The notes: generated by a model not told the origin, from the letters alone. DNA of 34,127 nt from JAQXDR01 sp038138625 (GCA_038138625.1 JAYQEA010000035.1:1-34127); one strand, 5' to 3'. Shown: positions 18,597-27,356, numbered from the stretch's first letter. Program-made: numbers and translations.

Positions 18597-19865
18597 TCAA
18601 TGCGCCGGAGTGATCCGTACGCCACTGTCATCAAAAACAATGCGATTGCCCTGCCTTATCTCGACCGCGAAATGTTCCGTCAGGACTGACAAGGCACGCA
18701 CACGTCCCCGTTTTTGGGCTTCACGATCCTCGGGCAGCGGGTCAGGTTGCATCTGCAAACCGGGCGTTTCCATCCATACAAGCGGATGCACCTCGCGCAG
18801 ATAGTCCGTTAAAATCCAGCGCATCGATTGGGCTATGTAGGTGCGCGCGCTATGCTTTGGCGTGCGTGGCCCTGTTATGCGCCCGCAAAAGGCTGCCAGT
18901 AGGTTGGCATAGTGTTGTGTCGGGCGGCGTTCCAGGATGTCACGCATGCCAGAGACAAAAAATTCCGGTTCCAGAGCGTCAAAAGCCGCATCATCGATCA
19001 GCAATGCATCGAGGTATGTCCACGTATAACCGCCAGCCCCCCAGATATCCTGTGTACGTGACGCAGTGCGATTGGCCTCTATTTCCAAGCGCTCGTAGCT
19101 GCCGTACCAATCTGGCAATAGATTGACCCCTAGATCCCGCATGTGTAACGGGCATTCAGGATCTAGGTCGATTAAATCCTCGAAGTCATCTGCCACACGC
19201 AGATCCGGCCGACGTTCGGCTGGCAGAAGCGTGCATCGCACAGACGCTAGCGACGGGGCATCAAGCTCGAAAGGGTCAAAGTCATCCAAGATTCGCGCGG
19301 CTGCGCGAAAATGGGCGTAAAATGCGCCTTTGTTAATCGTGGGAAGTTGGTGCCAATGTCCTTCACCGCGCCAAGCCCAAGCGATATCGACATGAGCCAA
19401 AGAGACGGCCATCGCAACGCCATGATCGTCGGGATATTCCTCATGTACTTCGGTAAGCGCCTCAATGCTCGACCTGGCACCATGTTCGTTCTGTGCCTCA
19501 ACCTCATCAACGGCCGATTGCACAGCATCGTGGCGCGCACCGGCTGCGAGCACGCGGCTGACCGGGACCCCCCCAGGTGTGGCAGAGCGGGTTTTATCGC
19601 TGTCTCTTATCAAGCGGCCCAGTTCAGTCCAGTTTTCCTGACGTGACAGGAATTGGCCTTTTTCAAAATGGCTGTTGTATTCCTCGACTTCGTCTGTCCG
19701 ATCTTGCATCGGAATGACGAGACGAGGCACCAGTGGAGGAAGCCTGTCATCTTGACCCAACGCAGATCGGCTGCGCGTTATCAAATCGAATTGCGGTCCA
19801 CGCCGAGGGGCCACATTGCGCAGACTGTCCAGCAGTGGCGCGAACTTAGAAGGAAATGTCGTCAT
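18597..19865 (-). CDS. Conserved protein of unknown function, 422 residues
   Basis: I do not recognise a named family. The 422-residue product has no signal peptide or membrane segment. It is acidic and rich in aromatic residues, with helical, repeat-like segments in the middle (for example SIEALTEVHEEYPDDHGVAMA) and tryptophans in WAWRGEGHWHQLP and GAGGYTWTYLD that could line a binding surface; a TPR-like solenoid is possible but not shown. The N-terminal 60 residues are low in order (PRRGPQFDLITRSRSALGQDD). It lies 61 bases upstream of gatB on the same strand and may be cotranscribed with it. The codon use looks like the surrounding core genes, so it is probably real. Confidence 0.8.
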   Translation of the reverse strand: MTTFPSKFAPLLDSLRNVAPRRGPQFDLITRSRSALGQDDRLPPLVPRLVIPMQDRTDEVEEYNSHFEKGQFLSRQENWTELGRLIRDSDKTRSATPGGVPVSRVLAAGARHDAVQSAVDEVEAQNEHGARSSIEALTEVHEEYPDDHGVAMAVSLAHVDIAWAWRGEGHWHQLPTINKGAFYAHFRAAARILDDFDPFELDAPSLASVRCTLLPAERRPDLRVADDFEDLIDLDPECPLHMRDLGVNLLPDWYGSYERLEIEANRTASRTQDIWGAGGYTWTYLDALLIDDAAFDALEPEFFVSGMRDILERRPTQHYANLLAAFCGRITGPRTPKHSARTYIAQSMRWILTDYLREVHPLVWMETPGLQMQPDPLPEDREAQKRGRVRALSVLTEHFAVEIRQGNRIVFDDSGVRITPAH

Positions 19866-20723
19866 ATATTAATTTATGCCTCACACTTGCCGTCCCATTT
19901 AGGCCTCAGATAATGTCACCATTACGGCAGGAACGGAACCTGTTTAAACTTTTTATGATACTCGAACTATTTTAGGGCGAACGGTGTCTTAGAATTAGTC
20001 TCTGGGATGAAAATCGTGTTGTATTCGTGCGTGTATTTCAATTAAGAGTTGAATACCCTAACGCGGTCTTGATTACCATCATTTTGTAATAAGCGGTTTG
20101 ATTGGGTCTATTCCGGTGTGGACTGGTCCCGAAAGCTGAGCAAAGATTGCCTACTGCACAGATCTGCAAGCAGGGCACTACGCTTATTTTCTGATGCTTT
20201 TAATAGCCACAAATAAATAATGTGATCTTTTCGCTGCGTCACTGTGGATTGCACGGCTCAAGATCATACGAGACGATATGTTTTTAGCTTTAGGCAGGTG
20301 GCTTCTTTTAATGTCGCTTTATATGCCTGAAGCCGCATAACCACCCGGTAGCCAGACGATAAAACCATGTGGCGGCAATCAGTCTTTCCCCAAATTTCAG
20401 GAACGCAATAGCCCTAAATCGGTGTTTTGTCTTTGTGACGGGGCACATTCAGCGTGATGTCAGCGATACCCTAGTGTCATGGTCTCAAGATGGCGCCAAT
20501 TTGCAGACTGGACACCGCTGACACTGCTGCTGACGGCGGAACGTCTGCCATGACCGGTCGATCTGACACGCCACGTTCTTTTTCAAACAGGATTTCTATC
20601 CTTCGCGTCAAGACCGGAAACATTGTTAGGAACGGGCCTTTGGATCCAGGGCTGCGTCCATGCCTTTCATCCGGACCTGACCCTGTGCCAGCTTTGTCGG
20701 GCGCGGCACGGGGATTGCCTGTA
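19866..20723. other. 858-base gap without a confident gene
   Basis: This stretch separates the 422-residue gene from doxX. The first 600 bases are more AT-rich and stop-rich on both strands; I see no tRNA, terminator or repeat there. From 20479 there are short overlapping open frames on both strands. One plus-strand frame (20479-20754, start MVSRWRQFADWTPL) is interrupted by one TGA at 20551-20553 and then runs into the 3' end of doxX; it may be a decayed gene. None is convincing. Confidence 0.5.
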
Positions 20724-21080
20724 TCAGGCCGGGCTCTGGTCGCGATACGAATAGGCAACCACTGCGGCAAGCGCCCCAAGCACTAAGGCCGGGGCCGCCG
20801 AAGGACCAAGAATAAACAAGTGTGTCAAAACGGCGCCAAGCATGGTCAGGACCAGTAGTCCGGCACCAATAAACCGGCGGCCGCGTACCCAAAGCAGTGC
20901 TGCGCCTCCAATTTCGATCACGCCAGTCACGTAACGAAACCATTGTCCCACACCGACGGCGTCGAATGTTTGTACCATCATTTCGACGCCTGCGAGCTTT
21001 GCAGTGCCAGCCGCGACGAAGGCCAAGGTGAGCAGGGCCTTGATGGCCAGCAGACTGTATTTTTTTGCGTTGGATGTCAT
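20724..21080 (-). CDS. DoxX-family integral membrane protein
   Basis: The 118-residue product has four predicted membrane helices (about residues 8-26, 44-62, 68-86 and 92-110) and the DoxX-type opening AIKALLTLAFVAAGTAKLAG. The family is named after a thiosulfate:quinone oxidoreductase subunit, but most small members have no fixed role and are found with redox or stress genes. It lies 79 bases downstream of the Ig-like protein gene and ends the minus-strand unit that diverges from the LysR gene. Confidence 0.82.
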   Translation of the reverse strand: MTSNAKKYSLLAIKALLTLAFVAAGTAKLAGVEMMVQTFDAVGVGQWFRYVTGVIEIGGAALLWVRGRRFIGAGLLVLTMLGAVLTHLFILGPSAAPALVLGALAAVVAYSYRDQSPA

Positions 21081-21159
21081 ATTTGCTGTCCTTGTTGTTT
21101 GTGTTTGAGTTAGGTTAACCGCAGAAAATGCGTCCTTGATCCAAGCGACTGTGATGTGT

Positions 21160-22251
21160 CTAGTTTCTGCGGATTAGTACTGAAATTGACGCCTCGGTCG
21201 TTGGCATTCCGATGGTCCCTGCCGCAGCATCGAAGGGCGCACGTAGTGTGTTTCCCGCCACGTCTTCCAATTGTGGGTCGATAAAGAGGCGATACTGCCC
21301 GTCTTGCCATGGGGTTTGAGGAAAAAGGGACCAGCTAACGCCATCGGTTACAAGTGTGCCGTCAATGCTGTGCCCGTCAGGACCTTCTAGTCGCATCAAG
21401 CGTCGTGTGGCGGCAACGTCCATGATCCGATCAAACGCCACGGTGAACGGTGTTGTGGTCCCTTTTAACGGGAGTGCCACTGTCCATGCGTGAGGATTGA
21501 TTTCGCGCCGCTCGGCTGGTCCGATGTGAAGGTTTATGACCCTATCGGTCCCCATGACACCACCCTGTGTGCTGGCCATGGCGCCCGAAACCACAAGCTG
21601 GTAACGCGCCCCGTCGACCAGCGGTGCGCCCGCCAGAGCATTCGGTCCGATGCCCTGTTTTATCCGGCCGGGGTCGAGAATTAAGGTCAGATGTTTTTGA
21701 GTGACGTCCCAGAGCTCTGTTTCAAGGTTCAAAAACGGGTTGCTTACCCTCTGTCCATCTTCCTGTAAAAGATGAATTTTATCACACATCTGCCCCCGTG
21801 CCATGGGTTCGGAAAAGGTCAGATAAAAGCGCAATGTGTTGGCGGGAATCACCGATTGCGAAGGAGAGAATGCAGCCAGTATCGGTGCGCTGGCTGTGGT
21901 CGGGTCCAAGGTGAATTCGGTATGAAAAGGTTGGGTGTCGCGCCAGTATATGGATGCGGCGTACGTGGCGCCCGGCTGCAAGGCAAACCGCGGCAATACA
22001 TGAAGGTCCCCGTTTCCATGTGAAAGCGAAAAAAGCATGCTGGCTGCCTCGGGCGTTGCGGCGTTTTGCAAGCGGATCAAAGAAGGATCTTCCAAAAGCA
22101 GTTCTAAGTTTTCTGGCGGAATGCCCGAGATAATCAGGGCACCGTTGACCGCGTCATAGCGCGCATTGGTCTCTGCCGCGGCACCTATGGGCAAGAGTAG
22201 CAAGATTGCGGCAGAAAAAATCTGCCGCCTGAAAATGCTTGTGCGTCGCAT
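21160..22251 (-). CDS. Exported Ig-like (SbsA/Big_5-type) domain protein
   Basis: The 363-residue product begins with a signal peptide (positively charged MRRTSIFRRQ, hydrophobic to about residue 25, cleavage near AAAE). Residues about 120-230 and 250-360 look like two Ig-like domains of the SbsA/Big_5 type, which carry phrases such as FYLTFSEPM, FTVAFDRIMD and LEDVAGNTLRAPFD. It is therefore a periplasmic or surface protein, with no catalytic motif seen. Its ATG overlaps the stop of the upstream gene by one base (TGATG), so the two were translationally coupled. The nonsense codons in the upstream gene could reduce its expression. Confidence 0.8.
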   Translation of the reverse strand: MRRTSIFRRQIFSAAILLLLPIGAAAETNARYDAVNGALIISGIPPENLELLLEDPSLIRLQNAATPEAASMLFSLSHGNGDLHVLPRFALQPGATYAASIYWRDTQPFHTEFTLDPTTASAPILAAFSPSQSVIPANTLRFYLTFSEPMARGQMCDKIHLLQEDGQRVSNPFLNLETELWDVTQKHLTLILDPGRIKQGIGPNALAGAPLVDGARYQLVVSGAMASTQGGVMGTDRVINLHIGPAERREINPHAWTVALPLKGTTTPFTVAFDRIMDVAATRRLMRLEGPDGHSIDGTLVTDGVSWSLFPQTPWQDGQYRLFIDPQLEDVAGNTLRAPFDAAAGTIGMPTTEASISVLIRRN

Positions 22252-23480
22252 CAGTTGTGTTCCAGCGGTGGTGCGGATTTGTAGCCTAATGGATCCGCTG
22301 TGAAACTTTCAAAATTCATCTCAACGATGTGATCCGCCCGATCAAAGAAGAATGGCAGCGAGAGGGTATATAACTGCACGTTATGCGCGTTTTCTGGATC
22401 AGCCCGTAGTGCAACGGCCCACATTGGATCAATGATATCAAGATGCTGTGTCCCACTCATGGGCATTGGAAACTGTGGCACACGTGCAATTGCGAACACA
22501 TTTCCTACACCTTCACCATGTGGCATCGCATTGGTATCGGCTATTGCTTCAAGATTGATCTAGGCTGCACTGCGATTGGTGTTCGTAACCACCACATTCA
22601 TGCTGCCATCCCAAGGGTTGGCGTAGAGGAGAATGTCGATTGGTGTATTACCAAAGCCCATTTCCGCAATCATCGTTCCGCGAATGTGTGCACCGTCGGT
22701 CAAGTCGGTCAGTGGGATCTTGACGATGGGCGTGCACGCATAGACCGCCACAAGCGTCGGCTCGCCATCCAGCTCTACGATGGTCTGTGTGATAATTGGC
22801 GCGCGGGTTTCATACTGCGCGTGGACCGCATGCCATATTTCGATCGAGGTTGATTTGACGTCTCCATTGAACGGATAAGCGATGCGGCGAAGTGTCAAGC
22901 TGAACTCTTGGTTCGAGACGCCCGAGACGAAAATCTTGCCCTTATAGAAATCTATGTCCGTGATCGCCAATGTGTTCAGCAACTGGCCAAACTCGAGCGC
23001 TTGTGCTGACAGGACTGGGCCGACGTTGGTTTGGCTGTGTGACGCGGCATCAAGATCGACAAGCTCTACCTTGCCGTGATCAACTTTAAAAATGACAGCT
23101 TCGGCGTCCGGTCCGTGGCCACGGTGCACCGACAGAAAAATCTGCTTGGTCGGGGCGTGGACTGCCATGTCGTTGATGACGACCTCGTTGGTGATGATAC
23201 CCAGAAGCGCCGCAATCTCAACGTCAATTTTATCGATGATTGTACGCCCTTCAAACGTCTGTGCGCGCCCCAAAACATAGTCTGATTGATCCTCCAGAAT
23301 ATCATCTCCGAGGTCAAAGGCATGCACAACACCGGCTTTGGTGTCGCCTATGAACAGGGTGTTTGCATTGTCAAATGCCAGCGCACCCGCGGATTGCAGC
23401 GACAGCGTTTCAGCCTATGCAGCGCCTGATACTGCCAGAGCGATCACGCTGGCGTTCAGGGATTTGGTCAGACTCGTCAT
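22251..23480 (-). pseudogene. Exported beta-rich protein gene with two in-frame TAG codons
   Basis: Reading from the ATG at 23480 (AGGAGA ribosome binding site) to a TGA at 22251-22253 gives 409 codons in one frame with no frameshift, broken only by TAG at codon 22 (23415-23417) and codon 307 (22560-22562). The start encodes a signal peptide, with the first TAG exactly in the A-x-A cleavage site (SGAA-stop-AETL). The body is rich in short beta segments (FIGDTKAGVVHAFDL, ITDIDFYKGKIFVSGVSN) and resembles a beta-propeller of unknown function. Both TAGs could be CAG (Gln) changed by one C-to-T step. TAG is an ordinary stop elsewhere here (trxA, hslU), so a recently inactivated gene is the simplest reading. 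Confidence 0.75.
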
Positions 23481-23507
23481 TTCGATCTCCTGTGATGTCA
23501 GTTAGGT

Positions 23508-23535
23508 GCAACGAAAGGGTTGCGAAAAATGCAAC
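23508..23535. promoter_or_regulatory. Three-half-site LysR operator candidate
   Basis: Three alternating half-sites occur in 28 bases: GCAAC (23508-23512), GTTGC (23519-23523) and GCAAC (23531-23535). Neighbouring pairs form inverted repeats with 6- and 7-base spacers. They lie between the divergent lysR gene and the minus-strand operon, where LysR proteins normally bind extended dyads and bend DNA. The inner TTGC-N7-GCAA is close to, but not exactly, the T-N11-A LysR box. Confidence 0.6.
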
Positions 23536-23538
23536 AAA

Positions 23539-23567
23539 TTGAAAAAAATAGAGGTCTGCGTTCTAAT
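23539..23567 (+). promoter_or_regulatory. Sigma70-like promoter for lysR
   Basis: TTGAAA at 23539-23544 and TCTAAT at 23562-23567 each match five of six consensus bases and are spaced by 17 bases. Transcription would start about seven bases before the TTG at 23581, leaving a very short leader. The -35 hexamer begins four bases past the third GCAAC half-site, consistent with autoregulation. Confidence 0.55.
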
Positions 23568-23580
23568 TTAGAGATCTATT

Positions 23581-24477
23581 TTGGGGCAGATCGAAGACCT
23601 TCGTGTGTTTGTTGACGTAGTTGACAGTGCGGGAATTCCCCGTGCCGCCGAGATCCAGGGCATCGCCAAATCTGCCGTGAGCAGACGCCTGAAGAGGCTC
23701 GAAGACCGCTATGGAACGCAGCTGATCGACAGAGAGCCCGGCGTATGGAAGGTGACTGATGCCGGCAGAGAATTATATCAGCGCTCTGTTCGCATTGTTC
23801 AGGAAATTGACGAAGTTGAGAGTGACTTCGTAGGTCATTCTGCTGCTGTGGAAGGGCCGTTGTCTGTCAGTGTCCCCCGCGAATTTGGTATGACTTTTCT
23901 GAATTCGTCTTTGATCGAGTTCAAGAAACGCTACCCACAAATTCAGCTTACCCTGACCTTTATGGACAGGCACGTGGATCTGGCGCGCGAGAACATCGAC
24001 CTTGCGATCCGGATCACTGAAAAACCAAATTCCGCTTTGAATTCGGCGAGGATTGGAACGGTCAAACACAATCTGTTCGCATCTGGTGAGTACCTTTCAA
24101 ATTATCCCCCGTTGAAGGGGCTTTGTGATCTGCACCACCATCAATTGTTGAACTTCGGTTCGACAAAGCGGGCCTTTTGGGACTTTGTATCGCCCAAGGG
24201 AAAACGGAATCGTTTCGAATTCGAGCCGTATCTAAATTCCAATAATGGCCTGTTCTTGTTGAATGCCGTGCGTGCGGGAATGGGCATCGCTCGCTTGCCT
24301 GATTTCATTGTCATGGCAGCCGAACAATCAGGCGAGATCGTCCGCGTCTTGCCGGATATGTATATCGCACATTGGGGCATTTTTCTGGTTCACGCCGAAG
24401 ATCGGCTCATGAACCGACGTATGCGACTGTTCGCTGATGAAATGAGAAAGGCATGTGTTTTTGAGAAGTATGGATAA
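23581..24477 (+). CDS. LysR-family transcriptional regulator
   Basis: The 298-residue product has a winged helix-turn-helix at about residues 1-60 (PRAAEIQGIAKSAVSRRLKR is the recognition part) and a LysR substrate-binding domain from about residue 90 (VEGPLSVSVPREFGMTF, DLARENIDLAIRI). The start is TTG at 23581, supported by the promoter spacing and the usual beginning of this subfamily (GQIEDLRVFVDVVD). There is no good ribosome binding site, so translation may be nearly leaderless. It diverges from the minus-strand exported-protein operon and is probably its regulator; the effector is unknown. Confidence 0.92.
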   Translation: MGQIEDLRVFVDVVDSAGIPRAAEIQGIAKSAVSRRLKRLEDRYGTQLIDREPGVWKVTDAGRELYQRSVRIVQEIDEVESDFVGHSAAVEGPLSVSVPREFGMTFLNSSLIEFKKRYPQIQLTLTFMDRHVDLARENIDLAIRITEKPNSALNSARIGTVKHNLFASGEYLSNYPPLKGLCDLHHHQLLNFGSTKRAFWDFVSPKGKRNRFEFEPYLNSNNGLFLLNAVRAGMGIARLPDFIVMAAEQSGEIVRVLPDMYIAHWGIFLVHAEDRLMNRRMRLFADEMRKACVFEKYG

Positions 24478-24559
24478 CGTGTTCTGTTCAACGCAGAAGT
24501 GATCACAAATGTGGTCTGCTTGCGCGTGGTGCTGCGTAACCGGTTGAGGTCATTGTGGC

Positions 24560-24814
24560 TTAGACTGCAACGTTTGTGGAAACTCTAACGCCACGAAAAC
24601 ACGACTCGTCTGGTAAAAATCCTGATTTGGATAGCAATTTTGTGAATGAGGGCAAGCTGTGTATATACGCGTAGGCATGCTTCGCCAAATTGTCTGTTTT
24701 AGTCGTCTTCTCCGTAATGCCTTGGCTTTGCGTGATGAATTTGTTAATTATCCGCCAGCTTTCCACAGCAATTTCCGGTACCTTTCGCGGCATCGTTTTT
24801 AAAAGCCTGTTCAT
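24560..24814 (-). CDS. Possible small protein in a 388-base gap (doubtful)
   Basis: The region 24478-24865 between lysR and the ParB-like gene has no clear gene. The best candidate is an 84-residue minus-strand reading frame starting MNRLLKTMPRKVPEIAV. It is part of a longer open frame that runs antisense through the next gene. The sequence is moderately protein-like but has no ribosome binding site, domain or partner. It may be chance. Confidence 0.2.
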   Translation of the reverse strand: MNRLLKTMPRKVPEIAVESWRIINKFITQSQGITEKTTKTDNLAKHAYAYIHSLPSFTKLLSKSGFLPDESCFRGVRVSTNVAV

Positions 24815-24865
24815 GGTGGACGCGGATTGTGTGTAGTACGGTTCTGACAAGCCCATGGGGATCGG

Positions 24866-25651
24866 GTGAAAATAAAAAAATGGCCTTTGGGAGTGCTTGG
24901 CTTGCTGAAACACATGTCCCGATCTTTGGTTGGACGTACATTCCGACATTTTCGACCCCGCCACGAGATACAAGTCACGACACCGGGTGAATTGGGCGAA
25001 GCCGCATTTTGGATCGAGAAAAAAACGCTTCGTATGCATGTTCCCGTTGGTCTGCTTCGTATGCAGGGTGCCTTTAGCTTTGGGTCTGAGCATCCATTTC
25101 GGCAGGCGCTTGCCAAAGGACACGATGCGCTCAGTGAATTTTACGCCAAGACACACCCCAAAACGATCGCGGACTACTATGGCTTGATGCCGAATAGTCG
25201 CGTGGGTGCCGATCTCCCGCCTTGGGAATTGCCTTGGTACGGTCGCGCGCAGCGTCGCGCTCCACCAGGAGAATTGGAGCTGGGCCCCGAGCATGGTGTC
25301 TCGTTTTACGGTCCTTGCACAGAAGAAAAGGTGTCTCTCGAGTTGCGCCGCCTCAGCGATCTGAAAAGCAGTATAAGTCAATATGGATATGATCCTGACG
25401 CCTTTGGTGATATTGAAGGGTATGTGTTGCGGGACGGAGACCATTGTTGCTTTTTTGTACGGGGTGGAAAGCACAGGGCAGCGGTACTGGCTCATTTGGG
25501 ACACCAGCTTATTCCGGTTGCGTTTCGCTATCGCTTTCCCCGATTAATTGATCCGTCACAAGCCGATATCTGGCCGTTAGTCAGGTCAGGCCAGATGGAT
25601 GCTGAACTTGCTCGTGATATTTTGCGTGTCTATACGGGGACCAAACGATGA
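24866..25651 (+). CDS. ParB/sulfiredoxin-like domain protein
   Basis: The 261-residue product has a basic N-terminus (KIKKWPLGVLGLLKHMSRS) and a C-terminal segment, about residues 185-255, that resembles ParB-like nucleotide-binding domains seen in surface-polysaccharide gene clusters: YVLRDGDHCCFFVRGGKHRA, where GGKHR corresponds to the GxHR motif, followed by LIPVAFR and a closing WPLVRSGQMDAELARDILRV. The start is GTG at 24866, with GGGGAT just upstream. The next gene overlaps by ATGA, so the two form a unit. It is not a chromosome-partition ParB, as there is no helix-turn-helix. The biochemical role is unknown. Confidence 0.75.
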   Translation: MKIKKWPLGVLGLLKHMSRSLVGRTFRHFRPRHEIQVTTPGELGEAAFWIEKKTLRMHVPVGLLRMQGAFSFGSEHPFRQALAKGHDALSEFYAKTHPKTIADYYGLMPNSRVGADLPPWELPWYGRAQRRAPPGELELGPEHGVSFYGPCTEEKVSLELRRLSDLKSSISQYGYDPDAFGDIEGYVLRDGDHCCFFVRGGKHRAAVLAHLGHQLIPVAFRYRFPRLIDPSQADIWPLVRSGQMDAELARDILRVYTGTKR

Positions 25652-26346
25652 ACAATGGGCGAAACATGGACAGGCTTTTGGCGGCCTATTCCGGTGACAA
25701 AGCCAGCAATTATGATAAGCGGCGCGAAACGTCTTCGCGCTGGAAGGCCGAAGTCGCAGCGATGAAAGCTATGCTGCCAAAAACAGGCGCAACACGGATC
25801 CTGGACTGCCCCTTTGGTACCGGCCGCTGGGCTACCCAGTATCTAGATTTTGGTGCAGAAGTTATTGGCATCGACCTCTCACCTGCAATGCTGGACGAGG
25901 CCAAAACAAAGCTTGAGGCATTACCTGTCGAATTAAAATCGCGTGTTACTTTGTGCGAACAAAGTGCCTTTGATCTTAACCCGTCAAAAGACGAATATTT
26001 CCCTGACCTAATTGTTTGCATACGTTTTCTGAATTGGATCGACTTCCATCAAGTTAAGGCATTGCTGGGAATTCTGTCCGATTATAACACGCCACAGATG
26101 ATTATTGGTGCGAGTGTTGTTCCGACCGGCACAGGCCTTATTCGCCGCGCTTGGTATGATCTTTCCCTGAAGCTGATCAATCAGCGTGGCAAACGAAAAG
26201 ACGGTCGTGTGCAATTTGTCCATGATGAGGGCGAACTGCTCGCATTGATCGAAAATTTGGGATGGTCGGCGATCGAGACTTCGGTAATCATGCGCAGAAA
26301 TGCAAGGGTGAACAAATTTTACAGGCTAAAGCGGCATGAAACTTGA
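25648..26346 (+). CDS. Class I SAM-dependent methyltransferase
   Basis: The 232-residue product is a Rossmann-fold methyltransferase. Motif I reads ILDCPFGTGRWATQYLDFGA (about residues 51-70), followed by the acidic loop VIGIDLSPAML, motif-II-like LIVCIRFLNW and a C-terminal LIENLGWSAIETSVI. The substrate is not predictable; context suggests a glycan or small molecule. It overlaps the preceding gene by ATGA and the next frame by 11 bases, a strongly coupled arrangement. Confidence 0.88.
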   Translation: MNNGRNMDRLLAAYSGDKASNYDKRRETSSRWKAEVAAMKAMLPKTGATRILDCPFGTGRWATQYLDFGAEVIGIDLSPAMLDEAKTKLEALPVELKSRVTLCEQSAFDLNPSKDEYFPDLIVCIRFLNWIDFHQVKALLGILSDYNTPQMIIGASVVPTGTGLIRRAWYDLSLKLINQRGKRKDGRVQFVHDEGELLALIENLGWSAIETSVIMRRNARVNKFYRLKRHET

Positions 26347-26744
26347 TGTGTTGAATGATAGACCCATCCCGCTTTTTCCACCCCAAGTGCCTGCCAAACA
26401 GTGCTTGATCACAGACGACATACCAACTTATGCGACCATCGCCCGTGTGATTGGTAGGCGTTTATATTGGTGGCTCCATCTTGGCCGGATGGAGATCCGG
26501 AACGCTTGTGCACCCAGATCCATCTATCATCGTCTCAAAGAGAACCTGAAGCACTTGCTCCATCCCTTTATCCAGAATGAGGCACAGCCAAAGAGAGAGT
26601 CATCTGCGACCCGGCTACCTGATGACAGGCGATAAGCAGGTGAGACCCGATCAGGGGTGGCCGCCACTATGGGAATTGGGATTTACCAATGCCCCGATCC
26701 GGCAGACCTATATTTTATGGCCCGTGCTTTTCCGACTTGTGTGA
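26336..26744 (+). pseudogene. Frameshifted small gene of unknown function
   Basis: Translation can start at ATG 26336, inside the end of the methyltransferase gene, and continue for 99 codons to a TAA at 26633-26635. Near 26590, in an AGAGAGAG repeat, the coding signal appears to switch to the next frame, which continues as HLRPGYLMTGDKQVRPDQGW and then PPLWELGFTNAPIRQTY to a TGA at 26742-26744. Loss of one AG unit explains the shift exactly. The repaired product would be about 136 residues, starting MKLDVLNDRPIPLFPPQ; I do not recognise the family. The 99-residue frame alone could also be a real short protein. Confidence 0.5.
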
Positions 26745-27356
26745 TCCATACCTGTGGCTCAAATGCTCGGACCGGTCCGCAGAACCCGCGCCCCGAACCC
26801 GGTGCGGGATCCGTTGGTGATGGCCATGAAAACACGCTGGCCGTGACGATGGTTGGCCTGTCCAAAACGTAGGTCCCGTCGCATGGGCATGTCCGGGCTT
26901 TCGTCAGGGGTGAGGCCCGTCTTTTTGCGCTGCGTTACCAAAACTGCGGCCTGTTTTGCGCGTTGGTCCTCGCCCAACACTCAAGTGGTCCAACGGGGTT
27001 AACACCCCCCACCTGAACGCACCGGGCGGGAATATCACGCCACAACCCTGGGCCGCCATTCTATGCCCCAATAAATCCACGCAATAAATCCGCTACAAAA
27101 GACCCAAATAGTCTTCGGTCGATACCAAAACGGTACAGCTTTCTCAAAGCAGTGGTCCTTAAAAAACCGGTTTTTCCGGATCCGCAAGGCCGTACAGATT
27201 TGAACTTTAGAAATGACATTGTTGATTGCGCGGTCTTCAAGGGGGGCGCCTGCTGATGCTTATCTGGACCAATAGACAGGGTTTTACTGAGCAATTTCCC
27301 TTGGCGGGATGAACTTTATATAGCGGGGCTCTGACGCTGAAAGCACCCGTTTGATA
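26745..27356. other. 612-base gap with degenerate sequence
   Basis: No gene is convincing here. Several frames are partly open on both strands but without family motifs. A hairpin (CCCGCGCC at 26785-26792 with GGTGCGGG at 26801-26808) stands near the start, without a following T tract. A minus-strand frame ending near 27061 (KLYRFGIDRRLFGSFVADLL) could be the end of a decayed gene. No clean insertion-sequence ends were seen. Confidence 0.4.

Noticed and set aside
22251..23480. Genome-wide reassignment of TAG to an amino acid
   Set aside because: trxA, hslU and the PAS gene all end with TAG at the expected family length, so TAG is a working stop here.
24560..25504. 314-codon minus-strand open frame
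   Set aside because: Most of it lies antisense to the ParB-like gene, which has the better motif, coupled ATGA overlap and direction; only the last 84 codons are outside it and are kept as a doubtful candidate.
24866..25651. Chromosome-partition ParB
   Set aside because: No helix-turn-helix or ParA partner, and the similarity is limited to a C-terminal ParB-like segment.
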